Positions 53,365 through 62,128 of a stretch of 64,000 nucleotides of DNA are shown piece by piece. The notes under the pieces are model-generated. The model saw only the letters and a program-made list of their open reading frames with translations. It did not search any database and was not told the origin of the DNA. The first letter of the stretch is position 1, and every line of letters starts with the position of its first letter. A program made the position numbers and the translations under genes. The stretch comes from a virus, in the IMG/VR virus record IMGVR_UViG_3300046665_000361, positions 1 to 64,000 of that record; one strand, written 5' to 3'.

Positions 53365-53434
53365 GGGTCTAACCACCCTGCAATTTAGATGAATCATACC
53401 ACTGTGAATATTCACGTAAACCAGGAGTCACACC

Positions 53435-54418
53435 TTGAACGATCTCATTACTGCAAAAGCAAGCACCATCCGTTTCTGGAATTTCGGTGGTACTGCCATT
53501 AACTTGGCGCGCAGCTATCGTCACGATCAACCTGCCAATCCAATCCAGCAGGCAGAAGAGCTGTTCACTTACGTGGATACCAGCTTCTCCAACCTGGCAG
53601 GGGCTGCTGATGACGACCTGTTCGTGATCAACGGCGGTAAGGGTCTTGGCAAGGATCAGAAGAAAGGTATCGAGATCTTCAAGAAAGAACTGCCAAACAT
53701 CATGGCCAAGAACAAGCCTGGCGTGATCAACGTAGTTGTTCTTGGCATCTCCGGCGGTACTGGTTCGACTGGCGGCCGGATGTGCATCGAGAAACTGCTC
53801 GAGGCCGGTGAGGATGTGTTTGCTATTCTGATCTCGTCTCACGATTCCGACCGCAGCACGGCCAACGCCATCGGTTGTGTTATCAATCTGGAAAAGGCCG
53901 TCAAGCGTACTGGCCGCCCGCTCGTGGCTTATTACTACGAGAACGACCGTACGCTCTCGCTGCCGAAGAACAACACTGCTCCGCTGTTCGTCATGCGTCT
54001 GCTGAGCATCCTGGCCAGCGGCAAGAACCTGCATCTGGACATCAGCGATGTCAGCAACCTCATCAACTACAACCGGGTTACCAAGTACGATCCCGCACTG
54101 TCGTTGCTGGAAGTGTACGCCGGTGAAGAGATGTTGTTGAAGAACAGCAAGAACCTCATCGGCTTTGCGGCGCTTCTGAAGTCGAAAGAAGAAGTCATGC
54201 CGCAGGTCAAGGCCGCTTACGATACTGTAGGTTACCTGCCTGAAGAAGGCCGTGTGTTTGACAACTCGTTCTACTACACGGTCAGCACCACTGGCTTTGG
54301 CAAGATTCTCGAGAAACTGCGTGGCGATCTCGAGGAATACACCCGAGGCAATCAAGGCTCGGAAACAGTCGCTACGCTGTTGACTGGCGAAGAGGATGAG
54401 GAAGATACCGTCCTGTAA
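53435..54418 (+). CDS. phuZ: Phage tubulin/FtsZ-like GTPase (PhuZ type)
   Basis: 327 residues. The tubulin signature loop appears as GGTGSTGG at 107-114, after a strand VVVLGIS; an N-terminal GGTAIN (18-23) begins the nucleotide pocket, and the C-terminus is acidic (GEEDEEDTVL), as in PhuZ, where the tail contacts the next subunit in the filament. PhuZ filaments form a bipolar spindle that centres the phage nucleus and carries capsids in phiKZ-like infections. TTG at 53435 is the start: AGGAG lies seven bases upstream and no ATG is near. Codon choice suggests high expression. Confidence 0.88.
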   Translation: MNDLITAKASTIRFWNFGGTAINLARSYRHDQPANPIQQAEELFTYVDTSFSNLAGAADDDLFVINGGKGLGKDQKKGIEIFKKELPNIMAKNKPGVINVVVLGISGGTGSTGGRMCIEKLLEAGEDVFAILISSHDSDRSTANAIGCVINLEKAVKRTGRPLVAYYYENDRTLSLPKNNTAPLFVMRLLSILASGKNLHLDISDVSNLINYNRVTKYDPALSLLEVYAGEEMLLKNSKNLIGFAALLKSKEEVMPQVKAAYDTVGYLPEEGRVFDNSFYYTVSTTGFGKILEKLRGDLEEYTRGNQGSETVATLLTGEEDEEDTVL

Positions 54419-54432
54419 TCCTCAATAACGTG

Positions 54433-54454
54433 CAGGCGGGGGAAACCTCGCCTG
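54433..54454 (+). terminator. Hairpin after the tubulin gene
   Basis: A nine-bp stem (54433-54441 with 54446-54454) with a GAAA loop; the outer bases (CAGGCGGGG, then CTGTATGC) resemble the other CATACAG-type hairpins. No T-run. Confidence 0.65.
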
Positions 54455-54495
54455 TATGCCCTTAACTGAAATACCTACACCGTTGGAGAAACACC

Positions 54496-54714
54496 ATGAG
54501 CTTCTGTATGATGTTCGCATGTAGTCAGTGCGACAACCTGGATTCTATCCGGGCTACCGAACAGGATGGCGGTAATGATTACCGTTGTCACCGCTGTATC
54601 AAAGGTTACTGGCACATGTACTTCGCTGAGGAGAAGTACGACCCGTACGAGCACGAAGTCATCAACCGACCCAATACTGAATACAAGGGATGGGGCGCTC
54701 CGTCATTCGGATAG
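54496..54714 (+). CDS. 72-residue zinc-ribbon-like protein
   Basis: C9-x2-C12 and C31-x2-C34 (plus C4) in a short beta context give a clear four-cysteine zinc ribbon; the rest is acidic and aromatic. ATG at 54496 with TTGGAG. Similar in idea, not in sequence, to the 66-residue gene at 49530. It may bind nucleic acid or a polymerase; the target is not known. Confidence 0.65.
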   Translation: MSFCMMFACSQCDNLDSIRATEQDGGNDYRCHRCIKGYWHMYFAEEKYDPYEHEVINRPNTEYKGWGAPSFG

Positions 54715-54746
54715 ACGGTAGATTACATTAGGCGCAGTTCGATATT

Positions 54747-54786
54747 GGGAGGAGTTGTTTCCTCCCATGATGCCTGCTTCTTTTTG
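54747..54786 (+). terminator. Terminator-like hairpin
   Basis: GGGAGGA at 54747-54753 pairs with TCCTCCC at 54760-54766; a T-run follows about ten bases later (54777-54785). Confidence 0.65.
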
Positions 54787-54812
54787 TGAAATACATCTTT
54801 ACTAAGTCTACC
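54783..54812 (+). promoter_or_regulatory. Possible variant of the bipartite element
   Basis: AAATACATC then seven bases then AGTCTACC, compared with ATACATT, seven bases, TGACTACA in copy 1. It lies 30 bases before the start at 54842, the same distance as in the good copies. Confidence 0.3.
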
Positions 54813-54841
54813 AATCATGTACTTACGTCAGGAGGTGTTCC

Positions 54842-55198
54842 ATGAGTGAGCCTTACGTGATCGTCGATATTTCAGATACATTGAAGTCTCTGAACAGTCG
54901 CGGTGAAGAGATCGACCTGGCCGTTATGGAATCGTGGTACGCCAGAATCTATAGCAAGCATCATTGCCTGCAAGCTATCGGCTGTCGTGATTTCAAAGGT
55001 AAGGAACTGGGTTTGATGAGTGAGCGCCTGCGATTGACCATCCTCGCCAAACGGCTGGGTATCGATCCTGCTGCGGACTTACCACCACCTTGTCGTATCT
55101 GGCAACAGGAAGGCGTGTGGTTCCTGATCAAAGATCGTTCTATGTTGATGGGGACAGGCCGTGGAATTGAAAAATGCTGGAGACAGCTGTATCCTTGA
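54842..55198 (+). CDS. Unknown 118-residue protein
   Basis: ATG at 54842 with the strong site CAGGAGGTG. Alpha/beta with a VIVDISDTL strand-turn near the start that recalls a phosphatase motif but lacks its D-x-D spacing, so no activity is claimed. First of a run of small genes to 58871. Its last 38 bases overlap the next start. Confidence 0.55.
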   Translation: MSEPYVIVDISDTLKSLNSRGEEIDLAVMESWYARIYSKHHCLQAIGCRDFKGKELGLMSERLRLTILAKRLGIDPAADLPPPCRIWQQEGVWFLIKDRSMLMGTGRGIEKCWRQLYP

Positions 55199-55610
55199 TT
55201 TTTCAGAGATAGCTGGATATGTGTTTGGGTCGATGGTTCGGTATGATGACACGTTGAATCGCAACGATCGGCGGCGGATTACAAAGATCATCGAAGACAT
55301 GATCAATGATTACATCGATCGTAATCTGATCTGGGCACGGTACAACATCAGCCGAGATCTGGAGTCGGACGTAAAACGGTTCTGGCCCATTATCAAACCT
55401 CATCCGAATCCAAAGCCTGTGATGGCTGAACTTAATGACATGATTGCTGACCTGTTCGCAGATGTCCTTGAGATACCTACCTGGAGGTTGGTTTATCTGC
55501 AATTCTACGGTACTTCTGTAGAAGTAGAGCTCGGCGAAGATTTCAGAATCAAAGACTGGATGGAAAAGTTCGGGGCGGACTTCAACTCCAAACCACCGTC
55601 TATCATCTAA
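55161..55610 (+). CDS. Unknown 149-residue protein
   Basis: GTG at 55161, inside the previous gene, with GGGGACAGG close upstream; the start is therefore uncertain. Helical first two thirds, then strands (VEVELGEDF). Similar in size and layout to the genes at 56214, 56630, 57380 and 57666. No motif recognised. Confidence 0.5.
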   Translation: MELKNAGDSCILDFSEIAGYVFGSMVRYDDTLNRNDRRRITKIIEDMINDYIDRNLIWARYNISRDLESDVKRFWPIIKPHPNPKPVMAELNDMIADLFADVLEIPTWRLVYLQFYGTSVEVELGEDFRIKDWMEKFGADFNSKPPSII

Positions 55611-55635
55611 TCCCTCTAGCTTAACAAGGTGCATC

Positions 55636-56211
55636 ATGAGTAAGAAAGAATCGGCTACCCCGGCCATCAGCGATTTGGTAAAGATCCGGGATGGTGAATA
55701 CAGCTTCATGTTCAACAAACTGCGGATGTTCGTGAGTGCGATCCCTGACGGCCAGCAAGGGTCTGTCACGGTCGACGGCGAAACCGAAAACAACCGGAAG
55801 TACTTCATCGTTGACATTACAGGCCTCGGTCTGGAAAGCGTCGAATCCGAAGTCAACGCAGCTCAGGGCGCGGTACTCGAAGCTGTTCTGAAGAGCGAGT
55901 TCTACGACAACGGCGATGACCTTCAGGTTCTGTGTGGGTACATCAGCAAGGCTGTGCCGGTACACCGTATCGAAGATGCAGCCGCGATCATCGACCGTTG
56001 GTTCACCGAGAAGCGCGATCAGATCCATGAGCTGTTCGACTTCATCACCGATCTGCGTCCTGCGGCCATTACCGGCTGTGAAGTGGTAAATCGTTACGCG
56101 CTGTTGGAATTCTCTGAAAGTCTGATTGAACAGCCAGAAGACTTCGGCGCTGTGGATCTCACCGATCTCGATGATGAGCCAGAAGACGAAGTTGAGGAGG
56201 AAGGTGAATAA
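55636..56211 (+). CDS. Unknown 191-residue protein
   Basis: ATG at 55636 with AAGGTG. Beta hairpin-rich first 70 residues, helical middle, and an acidic C-terminal tail (about the last 20 residues, Asp/Glu-rich). It is the largest of the small-gene array. The acidic end may mimic nucleic acid or bind a basic partner; that is conjecture. No family recognised. Confidence 0.55.
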   Translation: MSKKESATPAISDLVKIRDGEYSFMFNKLRMFVSAIPDGQQGSVTVDGETENNRKYFIVDITGLGLESVESEVNAAQGAVLEAVLKSEFYDNGDDLQVLCGYISKAVPVHRIEDAAAIIDRWFTEKRDQIHELFDFITDLRPAAITGCEVVNRYALLEFSESLIEQPEDFGAVDLTDLDDEPEDEVEEEGE

Positions 56212-56213
56212 CC

Positions 56214-56630
56214 ATGGCAGGCTTCCTGTCAAATCCGGGTAAAATTATCATCGAAGTAGACCGCGAATCGATGGCGGCTTTGCGCTCAATGGCGGAGAGT
56301 ATCCGTTTCACTGAGCGCGAAGATTTCATTGAGAAAGTGTGCAGTATCCTGTTGTTGTCCTGGGTACTGTTCGGAGTAGTGGACGAAGTGACGGTAGATG
56401 CTTTCGAGCGGATTGTAGGTACGGTCACTATCCGACCCGGCCAGGCGCAGGACAAACTGTGGGGAGAGTTCCTGCTACTGCGTAAAGTCTTCATGAGCAG
56501 ACATGGCGATCAGGATCTGATCCGACGTTCTCTGGAAGAGCTGATAGGTCATTACGATCTAAGGGTCTTCCCGGAAGAAATGTTTCGGGTACAGTTGTCT
56601 CCCCAAGGTTCAACCATGATGGTGTCGTAA
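56214..56630 (+). CDS. Unknown 138-residue protein of the small-gene array
   Basis: ATG at 56214, two bases after the previous stop, with the site GAGGAGGAAGG inside the preceding gene's end. Helical body, terminal strands (FRVQLSPQ). Its stop shares one base with the next ATG. Function unknown. Confidence 0.55.
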   Translation: MAGFLSNPGKIIIEVDRESMAALRSMAESIRFTEREDFIEKVCSILLLSWVLFGVVDEVTVDAFERIVGTVTIRPGQAQDKLWGEFLLLRKVFMSRHGDQDLIRRSLEELIGHYDLRVFPEEMFRVQLSPQGSTMMVS

Positions 56631-57049
56631 TGGAAGAAGCTGATTTTATTTACGAGATCGATAAAAGCGCTATCAACGATCTGGTACGGATAGCCAATAT
56701 CCTGTTGGAAGAGACTGACGCGTTCAGGGACAAGCCTTACAAGTACGTACTGGCCCATGTGTTGGAAGCAGTCCTCCTCGACTGGGCCTTCATGGATAAC
56801 ACCATGATCGAAGACTTGTTCCTTGAGATCGATTGTATCAGCGACGGCATGCTCCGTACTCTGTGCAAAAAGATCATGGACCAGTTGGTACAGTGCACGT
56901 CCGAGGTCTACCCGACACTCAACAACACCAAACTTACAATCATTCAGGAGTACCACAACACGGAGATCGACTTCCTACCCGATGACCGTTTCTTCAACCA
57001 AACTGTGCTGAACGAAAAGCACGGCTTCTTCAAAATAACCTTGAATTGA
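56630..57049 (+). CDS. Unknown 139-residue protein of the small-gene array
   Basis: Coupled by a TAATG overlap to the previous gene, with almost the same length and the same helical-then-strand plan (ends GFFKITLN). Acidic. Possibly a diverged duplicate of its neighbours; identity is too low to prove by eye. Confidence 0.55.
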   Translation: MEEADFIYEIDKSAINDLVRIANILLEETDAFRDKPYKYVLAHVLEAVLLDWAFMDNTMIEDLFLEIDCISDGMLRTLCKKIMDQLVQCTSEVYPTLNNTKLTIIQEYHNTEIDFLPDDRFFNQTVLNEKHGFFKITLN

Positions 57050-57058
57050 TGGTGTCCG

Positions 57059-57376
57059 ATGCATGATACTGAATCATTTCTATTCTCCATGACTCGTGTC
57101 CGCAGCGTCTCTGAGGACGCTGTTGAGTTTATGCTGTCCGAGTGTGTGACAGCCCTCATCAACGAAGACCTTGGCCGTATCGGCGAGGCTATCCGCATCC
57201 TCATGTACGAGTACAATGTACGTGAAGAAGACATCGATGCTCTGACAGGCTCGTGCCTCGACAGCATCTCCAACTACGGTATCCATCTGGAGGCCATTCG
57301 CCGGAGACTGTCAGTCAAGGATGTACATTGCCTGGTTAAGAATTCCTACGTCCGACTTACAGTACAGTGGAGATAA
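57059..57376 (+). CDS. Unknown 105-residue protein of the small-gene array
   Basis: ATG at 57059 with TGGTG upstream. Helical, ending in a strand (SYVRLTVQW) like its neighbours. Three bases separate its stop from the next start. Function unknown. Confidence 0.5.
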   Translation: MHDTESFLFSMTRVRSVSEDAVEFMLSECVTALINEDLGRIGEAIRILMYEYNVREEDIDALTGSCLDSISNYGIHLEAIRRRLSVKDVHCLVKNSYVRLTVQWR

Positions 57377-57379
57377 TAC

Positions 57380-57733
57380 GTGACTGCTACTACCCAAACC
57401 CTTATCCTGTACGACGAACGTTTGAACCGATTCATCAACACCATTGATCTGGATGAAACTATCAAGACTCTGGGTAGCATCATTGAAGAATTCCGCGATC
57501 GGTTTCCAATTGCTGATTACAACCTCGTATGGCCTCCAGAGAAACTGGTGATCCCCATGGGGCGGGAAGACTCTTCGTTGAAGGTATTATATCGGGTATT
57601 GCATGAATTGCTGGACTTGAGCGGCTGGCCAGTGACTATTCTGCAACGGATGACGGTATCGAACCATGAGCCAAGAAAAACGACTGTGCTACAGTTATCA
57701 CCCAAAATCCAAAGACTCGTCAGACTCAACTAA
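57380..57733 (+). CDS. Unknown 117-residue protein of the small-gene array
   Basis: GTG at 57380 with GGAG eight bases upstream. Helical first half, strands later, basic C-terminal end (TVLQLSPK). The last 68 bases overlap the next gene in another frame. Function unknown. Confidence 0.5.
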   Translation: MTATTQTLILYDERLNRFINTIDLDETIKTLGSIIEEFRDRFPIADYNLVWPPEKLVIPMGREDSSLKVLYRVLHELLDLSGWPVTILQRMTVSNHEPRKTTVLQLSPKIQRLVRLN

Positions 57734-58109
57734 GAAAAGCGCCGCAGAAAGTGTCATCATCGACATTACTGCCGCTGTTCGAAAGTTCATGAATGCTGTA
57801 GATAGTCAAGTAGACAATCTGGGGTATGACGTTAGAGGCATCATTCTCGAGTACTCGGCGTATCGAGATGGTGTTGGGGATGAGATAGACTCCACCCCAT
57901 TGGCGTTTCAATTCTACCGGAATATGTTGGTGGAGGATGAACAGGATGCCAGAACCATTGCCGAGCTTGCTGTAAAGATACTATACCCAAGAATTACCAG
58001 TCAAATCAGAGAGTTAGGTTATATCGCAGGTGCAATTACCCACGTTAGTTACAAGAATGTCCGACGAACTAACAGCCTCCACTGTCAGGTGGTCATGATG
58101 GTGGTGTAA
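57666..58109 (+). CDS. Unknown 147-residue protein of the small-gene array
   Basis: ATG at 57666 inside the previous gene; the ribosome site is weak, so re-initiation is likely. Ser/Lys-rich N-terminus, helical middle, terminal strand (HCQVVMMVV). It shows A-rich codon use unlike its neighbours. Function unknown. Confidence 0.5.
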   Translation: MSQEKRLCYSYHPKSKDSSDSTKKSAAESVIIDITAAVRKFMNAVDSQVDNLGYDVRGIILEYSAYRDGVGDEIDSTPLAFQFYRNMLVEDEQDARTIAELAVKILYPRITSQIRELGYIAGAITHVSYKNVRRTNSLHCQVVMMVV

Positions 58110-58127
58110 CATCCGCTGGAGTATTAC

Positions 58128-58460
58128 ATGGTGAGATATCAGCAAATCGGGTATTCTCCCGAGTTATACCAAGTTATAGAACAAGTAGCATTCGCCCGTT
58201 ATCCTCACGAGATGTATCGTGATGATCATCCAGCCTTTCAAGCCAAAGCCGATCGGGAACGCGAAGACTTTCGTAAGAACCTGATCGCTGGCCTGATCGG
58301 TAAAGATGATCAGAATGACGGCCCAGGCCTTGCAGGTGAATATCTGGAAGTGCTGTATGAAGCCATCGATGATGATGATCTGAGAGCCTTGATCGAATTC
58401 GGCACGCTGGATGAGCTGCATTTCGATCAGCATGGCTACTATCTGGCAATCATCGAGTAA
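58128..58460 (+). CDS. Unknown 110-residue acidic protein
   Basis: ATG at 58128 with CTGGAG. Acidic and helical, with an EDF-R motif in the first half; C-terminal third is Asp-rich. Next start follows after 15 bases. No motif recognised. Confidence 0.55.
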   Translation: MVRYQQIGYSPELYQVIEQVAFARYPHEMYRDDHPAFQAKADREREDFRKNLIAGLIGKDDQNDGPGLAGEYLEVLYEAIDDDDLRALIEFGTLDELHFDQHGYYLAIIE

Positions 58461-58475
58461 TAGGAGACACGGCTA

Positions 58476-58871
58476 ATGCTGCTCAATTCCGACAGCCTGG
58501 ACAAGACGATCAGCTTCGAGAGTGTTGCTGGCGAGAAGTTCAACAACCTCAAGTTTACAGAAATCTTCAGCGCCTCGACTGTAATGTCGTTCAAGTTCGA
58601 TGCGCCTGCCAAGCACACTCAGTACTTCCCCTACCTGACGGATGGAACACCGGATAGCTATACGGCGTACAAGTACGCCAAGTTCCTGTATCCCGATGGT
58701 ACGGTGTTGTACATGGGCATGCCTTGGGTACGTGCGGATTCGATTGTAGAGAACGATTCTCCCACACGAATTATCACTCTGCCTCCTACCGTCACGAACG
58801 ATCAGTTCGAGACCATCAAGTCGTTTCTCACGACCCTCAACATCGATGACTACATGGTCTCGGTGCAGTAA
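58476..58871 (+). CDS. Unknown 131-residue beta-rich protein
   Basis: ATG at 58476 with TAGGAG. Alternating strands with aromatic residues suggest a small beta barrel or sandwich. Last gene of the array; a strong terminator follows. Function unknown. Confidence 0.55.
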   Translation: MLLNSDSLDKTISFESVAGEKFNNLKFTEIFSASTVMSFKFDAPAKHTQYFPYLTDGTPDSYTAYKYAKFLYPDGTVLYMGMPWVRADSIVENDSPTRIITLPPTVTNDQFETIKSFLTTLNIDDYMVSVQ

Positions 58872-58881
58872 GGTCGCCCCG

Positions 58882-58921
58882 CCCCCGCTTCGGCGGGGGT
58901 GAGATCGACTTCTTTTTTTTT
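58882..58921 (+). terminator. Intrinsic terminator
   Basis: CCCCCGC at 58882-58888 with GCGGGGG at 58893-58899, TTCG loop, and a T-run at 58912-58921. It closes the small-gene array. Confidence 0.9.
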
Positions 58922-58970
58922 GTTACTAAAGTCACCAATGGTACGATAGTTAACTGATGGGACATAGCGC

Positions 58971-61097
58971 ATGACCGCTGAAAACCCTTTTCTGTGGGAA
59001 CGTGACGAATACGGACGAGACATCGATATCCGTAAAGGTTACATCCAGCAGACTGCTAAATACATTTCGACCAACACAGGTAAGCCATTTGAGGAGTGCG
59101 TGAAGTTTGTACTCGGTAAAATGAAAGCCAACCCTGAGTTGTTCAAAGACCCGCGTATGCTGCAACTTGTCAAGAAACGTCCTGGCGAGCGGGTAAAGGA
59201 TGAGACTACATTCCTGGGCTATATCGAGGAGATTCGTACCTCTGGCCGGATTGTCTCCCCATCGCTGGTGATTTACGAACGTCCCGAAGTCCTGAAGTCC
59301 GTTACTGCCGAGTGGCAGGAAGATAACATTGCCGCTCGTAAGAAGTCTAAACGAGCCATGCTCGACTTCCAGCAGATCGGCGAGGCTTTGAAAGCTACAC
59401 TGGCTGACTACGACCAGAACGCCCGTAAGATCCGAATCAACTCGGTATCGGGTATGCGCGGTTTTGAAGGTAACCCCCTCTTCTTGGCCACCGGTCACTC
59501 GAGCCTTACCTCTCTGTGCCGCGCTGCTGCCGGGTACGGTAACGCTACTGTAGAACGGTTCCTGATGGGGTCGAGGCATTACCACACTCCAGAGATTGCC
59601 AAAGCTAACCTCATGGCAATGCTGACCATCGAAGACAGCGCCAAGATCGCCAAGATCATGGACAAGTACCAGTTGATCTATCCGTCAGTAAATGACGTGA
59701 TGGAGATGGTGCATCGGTCTAGCTCTCTGTACTGGAAGGTGCCTGCTGAGTCAGCACAGATCCTGAACACCGTCAAAGGGTTTACCCCCTTAGAACGGGC
59801 AGTAGTTTGCTATTCCGGCGACATGTTTCACTTGGCTAAGCTAAACCCGCTAGTCATCAAGAAACTGTTTAATGACCTGATGGCGGTAGATACCTCAGAC
59901 TGTCCAGAGGTAGACACCTCTGAGTATCTGAAGAACTTCGGTGCTACAGAAATTGCGTATGTAAACTGCTTGTCGGCAGACATCATGCGTGGTACAACGC
60001 ACAAGAAAGTGGTGGTAGAGGACCAGAGCGGTTGGGCTCAGATTGGTAAGACCGCATTCAAAGTCCGCAAGGGCCTGAACGATTGGTCAGACTTCATCTC
60101 AGCACTATTTGCCCCAACTCACTTGCCGCCTACCGTTGCCAACCTGAAAGCTATTCAGCGCAGGGCGTGCCTGGCAGCAGATACCGACTCTTCTATCTTT
60201 ACTTGCGAGTACTGGGTCGAATGGTTCACCGGCAGCCTCAAACGCAGCCCAGAGGCCGACAAGGTCTGGTATCTGACTACCTACATGGCGTGTCAGTGTA
60301 TTGCGCACTCATTGGCGATGCTGTCTGCAAACATCGGCGTTAGTAAGTCGATGTTGTTTGACCTTGCCATGAAGAACGAATACAGCTTCCCGGTATTTGC
60401 ACTGACCAACTTGGCTAAGCATTACTTCGCCAGTAAATCGGTTCAGGAAGGTAACGTCTATCCTGAGAACAAGCATGAGATCAAAGGTGTTGAGTTGCGG
60501 GGGTCTACTGCGACTAAGAAGGTACTCGACGCTACTGAGGAGATGATGCTCTACATCCTCAATGCAGCCGAGAATGGTGAGAAGATCTCAGCCTACGACT
60601 TGATGAAGGTCGTTGCACAATTCGAGATCGAGACTATCCAGTCCATCAAGAAGGGCGAGTACACTTATCTTCGTTCAGCGCAGATCAAGCCCGATAGTAA
60701 CAAGATGCCGTACTACGAGTTGTGGCAAGATGTATTTGCCCCTAAATACGGCGACAGTATCGAACCACCTATTCCGTGCGTCAAGGTAACCACTGAGCTG
60801 ACCAACAAAACGCTGATGCGTGAGTGGCTCATGAACATGGAAGATAAGGCTCTGGCAGAGCGTATGGCAGCATGGCTCGATAAGTACAACCGTAAGGACC
60901 TGAAGACTATCTATCTCCCACGAGAAGCAATCAAAGGTCATGGTCTACCTATTGAGATTCAGGACGCTGCAAACGTTCGCAAGCTCGCCTACCAAATCAA
61001 CTCCGGATTCTACCGAATCCTGGAATCAACCGGCCTCTACATTGTCGATCGTAATAACTATCGATTGGTGTATGACTTCTTGGGGATGACGGCATGA
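58971..61097 (+). CDS. Family B DNA polymerase, C-terminal half (fingers, palm, thumb)
   Basis: 708 residues. Motif B is seen as KIRINSVSG (K153, N157, S158), preceded by a finger helix with RKKSKRAM, and motif C as ADTDSSIF with D404 and D406. Further on IKGVELRGSTATKK fits the segment of family B polymerases in which a G-x-E strand leads to RS-x-TPK. Motif A (D-x2-SLYPS) and the exonuclease motifs are missing, so they should lie in another gene; phiKZ-like phages have divergent polymerases, and a split is consistent with this. ATG at 58971; the ribosome site GGGAC is weak. Its stop overlaps the next ATG. Confidence 0.7.
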   Translation: MTAENPFLWERDEYGRDIDIRKGYIQQTAKYISTNTGKPFEECVKFVLGKMKANPELFKDPRMLQLVKKRPGERVKDETTFLGYIEEIRTSGRIVSPSLVIYERPEVLKSVTAEWQEDNIAARKKSKRAMLDFQQIGEALKATLADYDQNARKIRINSVSGMRGFEGNPLFLATGHSSLTSLCRAAAGYGNATVERFLMGSRHYHTPEIAKANLMAMLTIEDSAKIAKIMDKYQLIYPSVNDVMEMVHRSSSLYWKVPAESAQILNTVKGFTPLERAVVCYSGDMFHLAKLNPLVIKKLFNDLMAVDTSDCPEVDTSEYLKNFGATEIAYVNCLSADIMRGTTHKKVVVEDQSGWAQIGKTAFKVRKGLNDWSDFISALFAPTHLPPTVANLKAIQRRACLAADTDSSIFTCEYWVEWFTGSLKRSPEADKVWYLTTYMACQCIAHSLAMLSANIGVSKSMLFDLAMKNEYSFPVFALTNLAKHYFASKSVQEGNVYPENKHEIKGVELRGSTATKKVLDATEEMMLYILNAAENGEKISAYDLMKVVAQFEIETIQSIKKGEYTYLRSAQIKPDSNKMPYYELWQDVFAPKYGDSIEPPIPCVKVTTELTNKTLMREWLMNMEDKALAERMAAWLDKYNRKDLKTIYLPREAIKGHGLPIEIQDAANVRKLAYQINSGFYRILESTGLYIVDRNNYRLVYDFLGMTA

Positions 61098-61447
61098 ATG
61101 GCAGACCTGCTAATGTCCAGTACTCTACGGACTATTTTAACAACTTCTTGTCGCCGCTAAAGCCGCAGTGCGAAGTCGTTAAGTATCGCGTGAGTTATAA
61201 ATGCCTGAATCCACCAGGCGCCTATTTGAACTCTGATGGGTTCTACGATCAGAATCCTGTCCGTCGTGTTCGTCCAAGGTTGATGGAAGCCCCAACGGGG
61301 TTCTATACGGTCTACGACGAAAGTAAGGTGGCCGCAGTTTTCGCCAGTTTGATGGCGGCAAATCCTTTCACTACGTTTAACCCTAACTTTTCGATACTGG
61401 CACCAGATGACGTTAAGTCGAACCCGATGCCAAGGAACTTCCCATGA
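61094..61447 (+). CDS. Unknown 117-residue protein
   Basis: Its ATG overlaps the polymerase stop (ATGA at 61094-61097), so the two are co-translated. Tyr/Pro/Asn-rich, mixed beta; no motif. A polymerase accessory role is suggested by coupling only. Confidence 0.55.
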   Translation: MNGRPANVQYSTDYFNNFLSPLKPQCEVVKYRVSYKCLNPPGAYLNSDGFYDQNPVRRVRPRLMEAPTGFYTVYDESKVAAVFASLMAANPFTTFNPNFSILAPDDVKSNPMPRNFP

Positions 61448-61671
61448 CCAGCAATGTGATTGCAGTATGCGTAACCTACAGACTCTCGGGTGACGATAAT
61501 CGACAACGCCAAGTTCGTTTCCCAGTACCGCTCGAAAAGACCGAGCACGAAGTACTTACCGAAGCTCTGCGCGACGTCCTTCACCTGGGACCAGTGTGGT
61601 TGGAACGTGTAGAGTTCATCTCGGATGTTGTTCCAGGGACCGACATTACTACCGCCACGATCGGAGACTAG
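61444..61671 (+). CDS. Unknown 75-residue protein
   Basis: Overlaps the previous gene by four bases (ATGA). A compact beta-alpha-beta sequence; no motif recognised. Its stop is one base before the next ATG. Confidence 0.55.
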   Translation: MTSNVIAVCVTYRLSGDDNRQRQVRFPVPLEKTEHEVLTEALRDVLHLGPVWLERVEFISDVVPGTDITTATIGD

Positions 61672-61672
61672 C

Positions 61673-62116
61673 ATGACTGATAAACGAACATACATCGATG
61701 TAACGTACATCGATGCTAAAAAGCATGAATTCAAACTACGTTACCTGGCTGCGGTGCTTTCACCAACCGATACTCGCGAAGCCAGGCTAGAAACGTACGA
61801 TGAAGTAATGGTCAGGGTCAACGCAGACATTCGTAGCTCATCCTGGATGAGCACCATCACGGGGATGTCTTCTGGAATTTGTCCCCTGAACTTCTATTCT
61901 GAAGAAATGGAAGAATACGTGTGCTATCGAGCGCATGTGGTGTTTGAAACCAAACCAGACTTCTTTTTCAAGAATGGTCCCACTGAGTTCCTCGGCGATA
62001 AGGATGAGTCGCTCGGTAGCCTTCTGGCACGAGTAGCTGATGCCATTAAAGACAAACCTACAGCTGTAGAACTGATCACATCCAGAGTTCGCGTCTTAGC
62101 CAAGATCCCGAGCTAG
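61673..62116 (+). CDS. Unknown 147-residue protein
   Basis: ATG at 61673 with GGAG eight bases upstream; an in-frame ATG at 61625 lies inside the previous gene without a site. Beta-rich first half, helical end. Last gene of the polymerase unit; a hairpin follows. Confidence 0.55.
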   Translation: MTDKRTYIDVTYIDAKKHEFKLRYLAAVLSPTDTREARLETYDEVMVRVNADIRSSSWMSTITGMSSGICPLNFYSEEMEEYVCYRAHVVFETKPDFFFKNGPTEFLGDKDESLGSLLARVADAIKDKPTAVELITSRVRVLAKIPS

Positions 62117-62128
62117 CCAATGCGGCAT

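Noticed and set aside
54842-55198. HAD-phosphatase reading of VIVDISDTL
   Set aside because: The required D-x-D-x-T spacing is absent (D-x-x-D-T) and no other HAD motif is seen.
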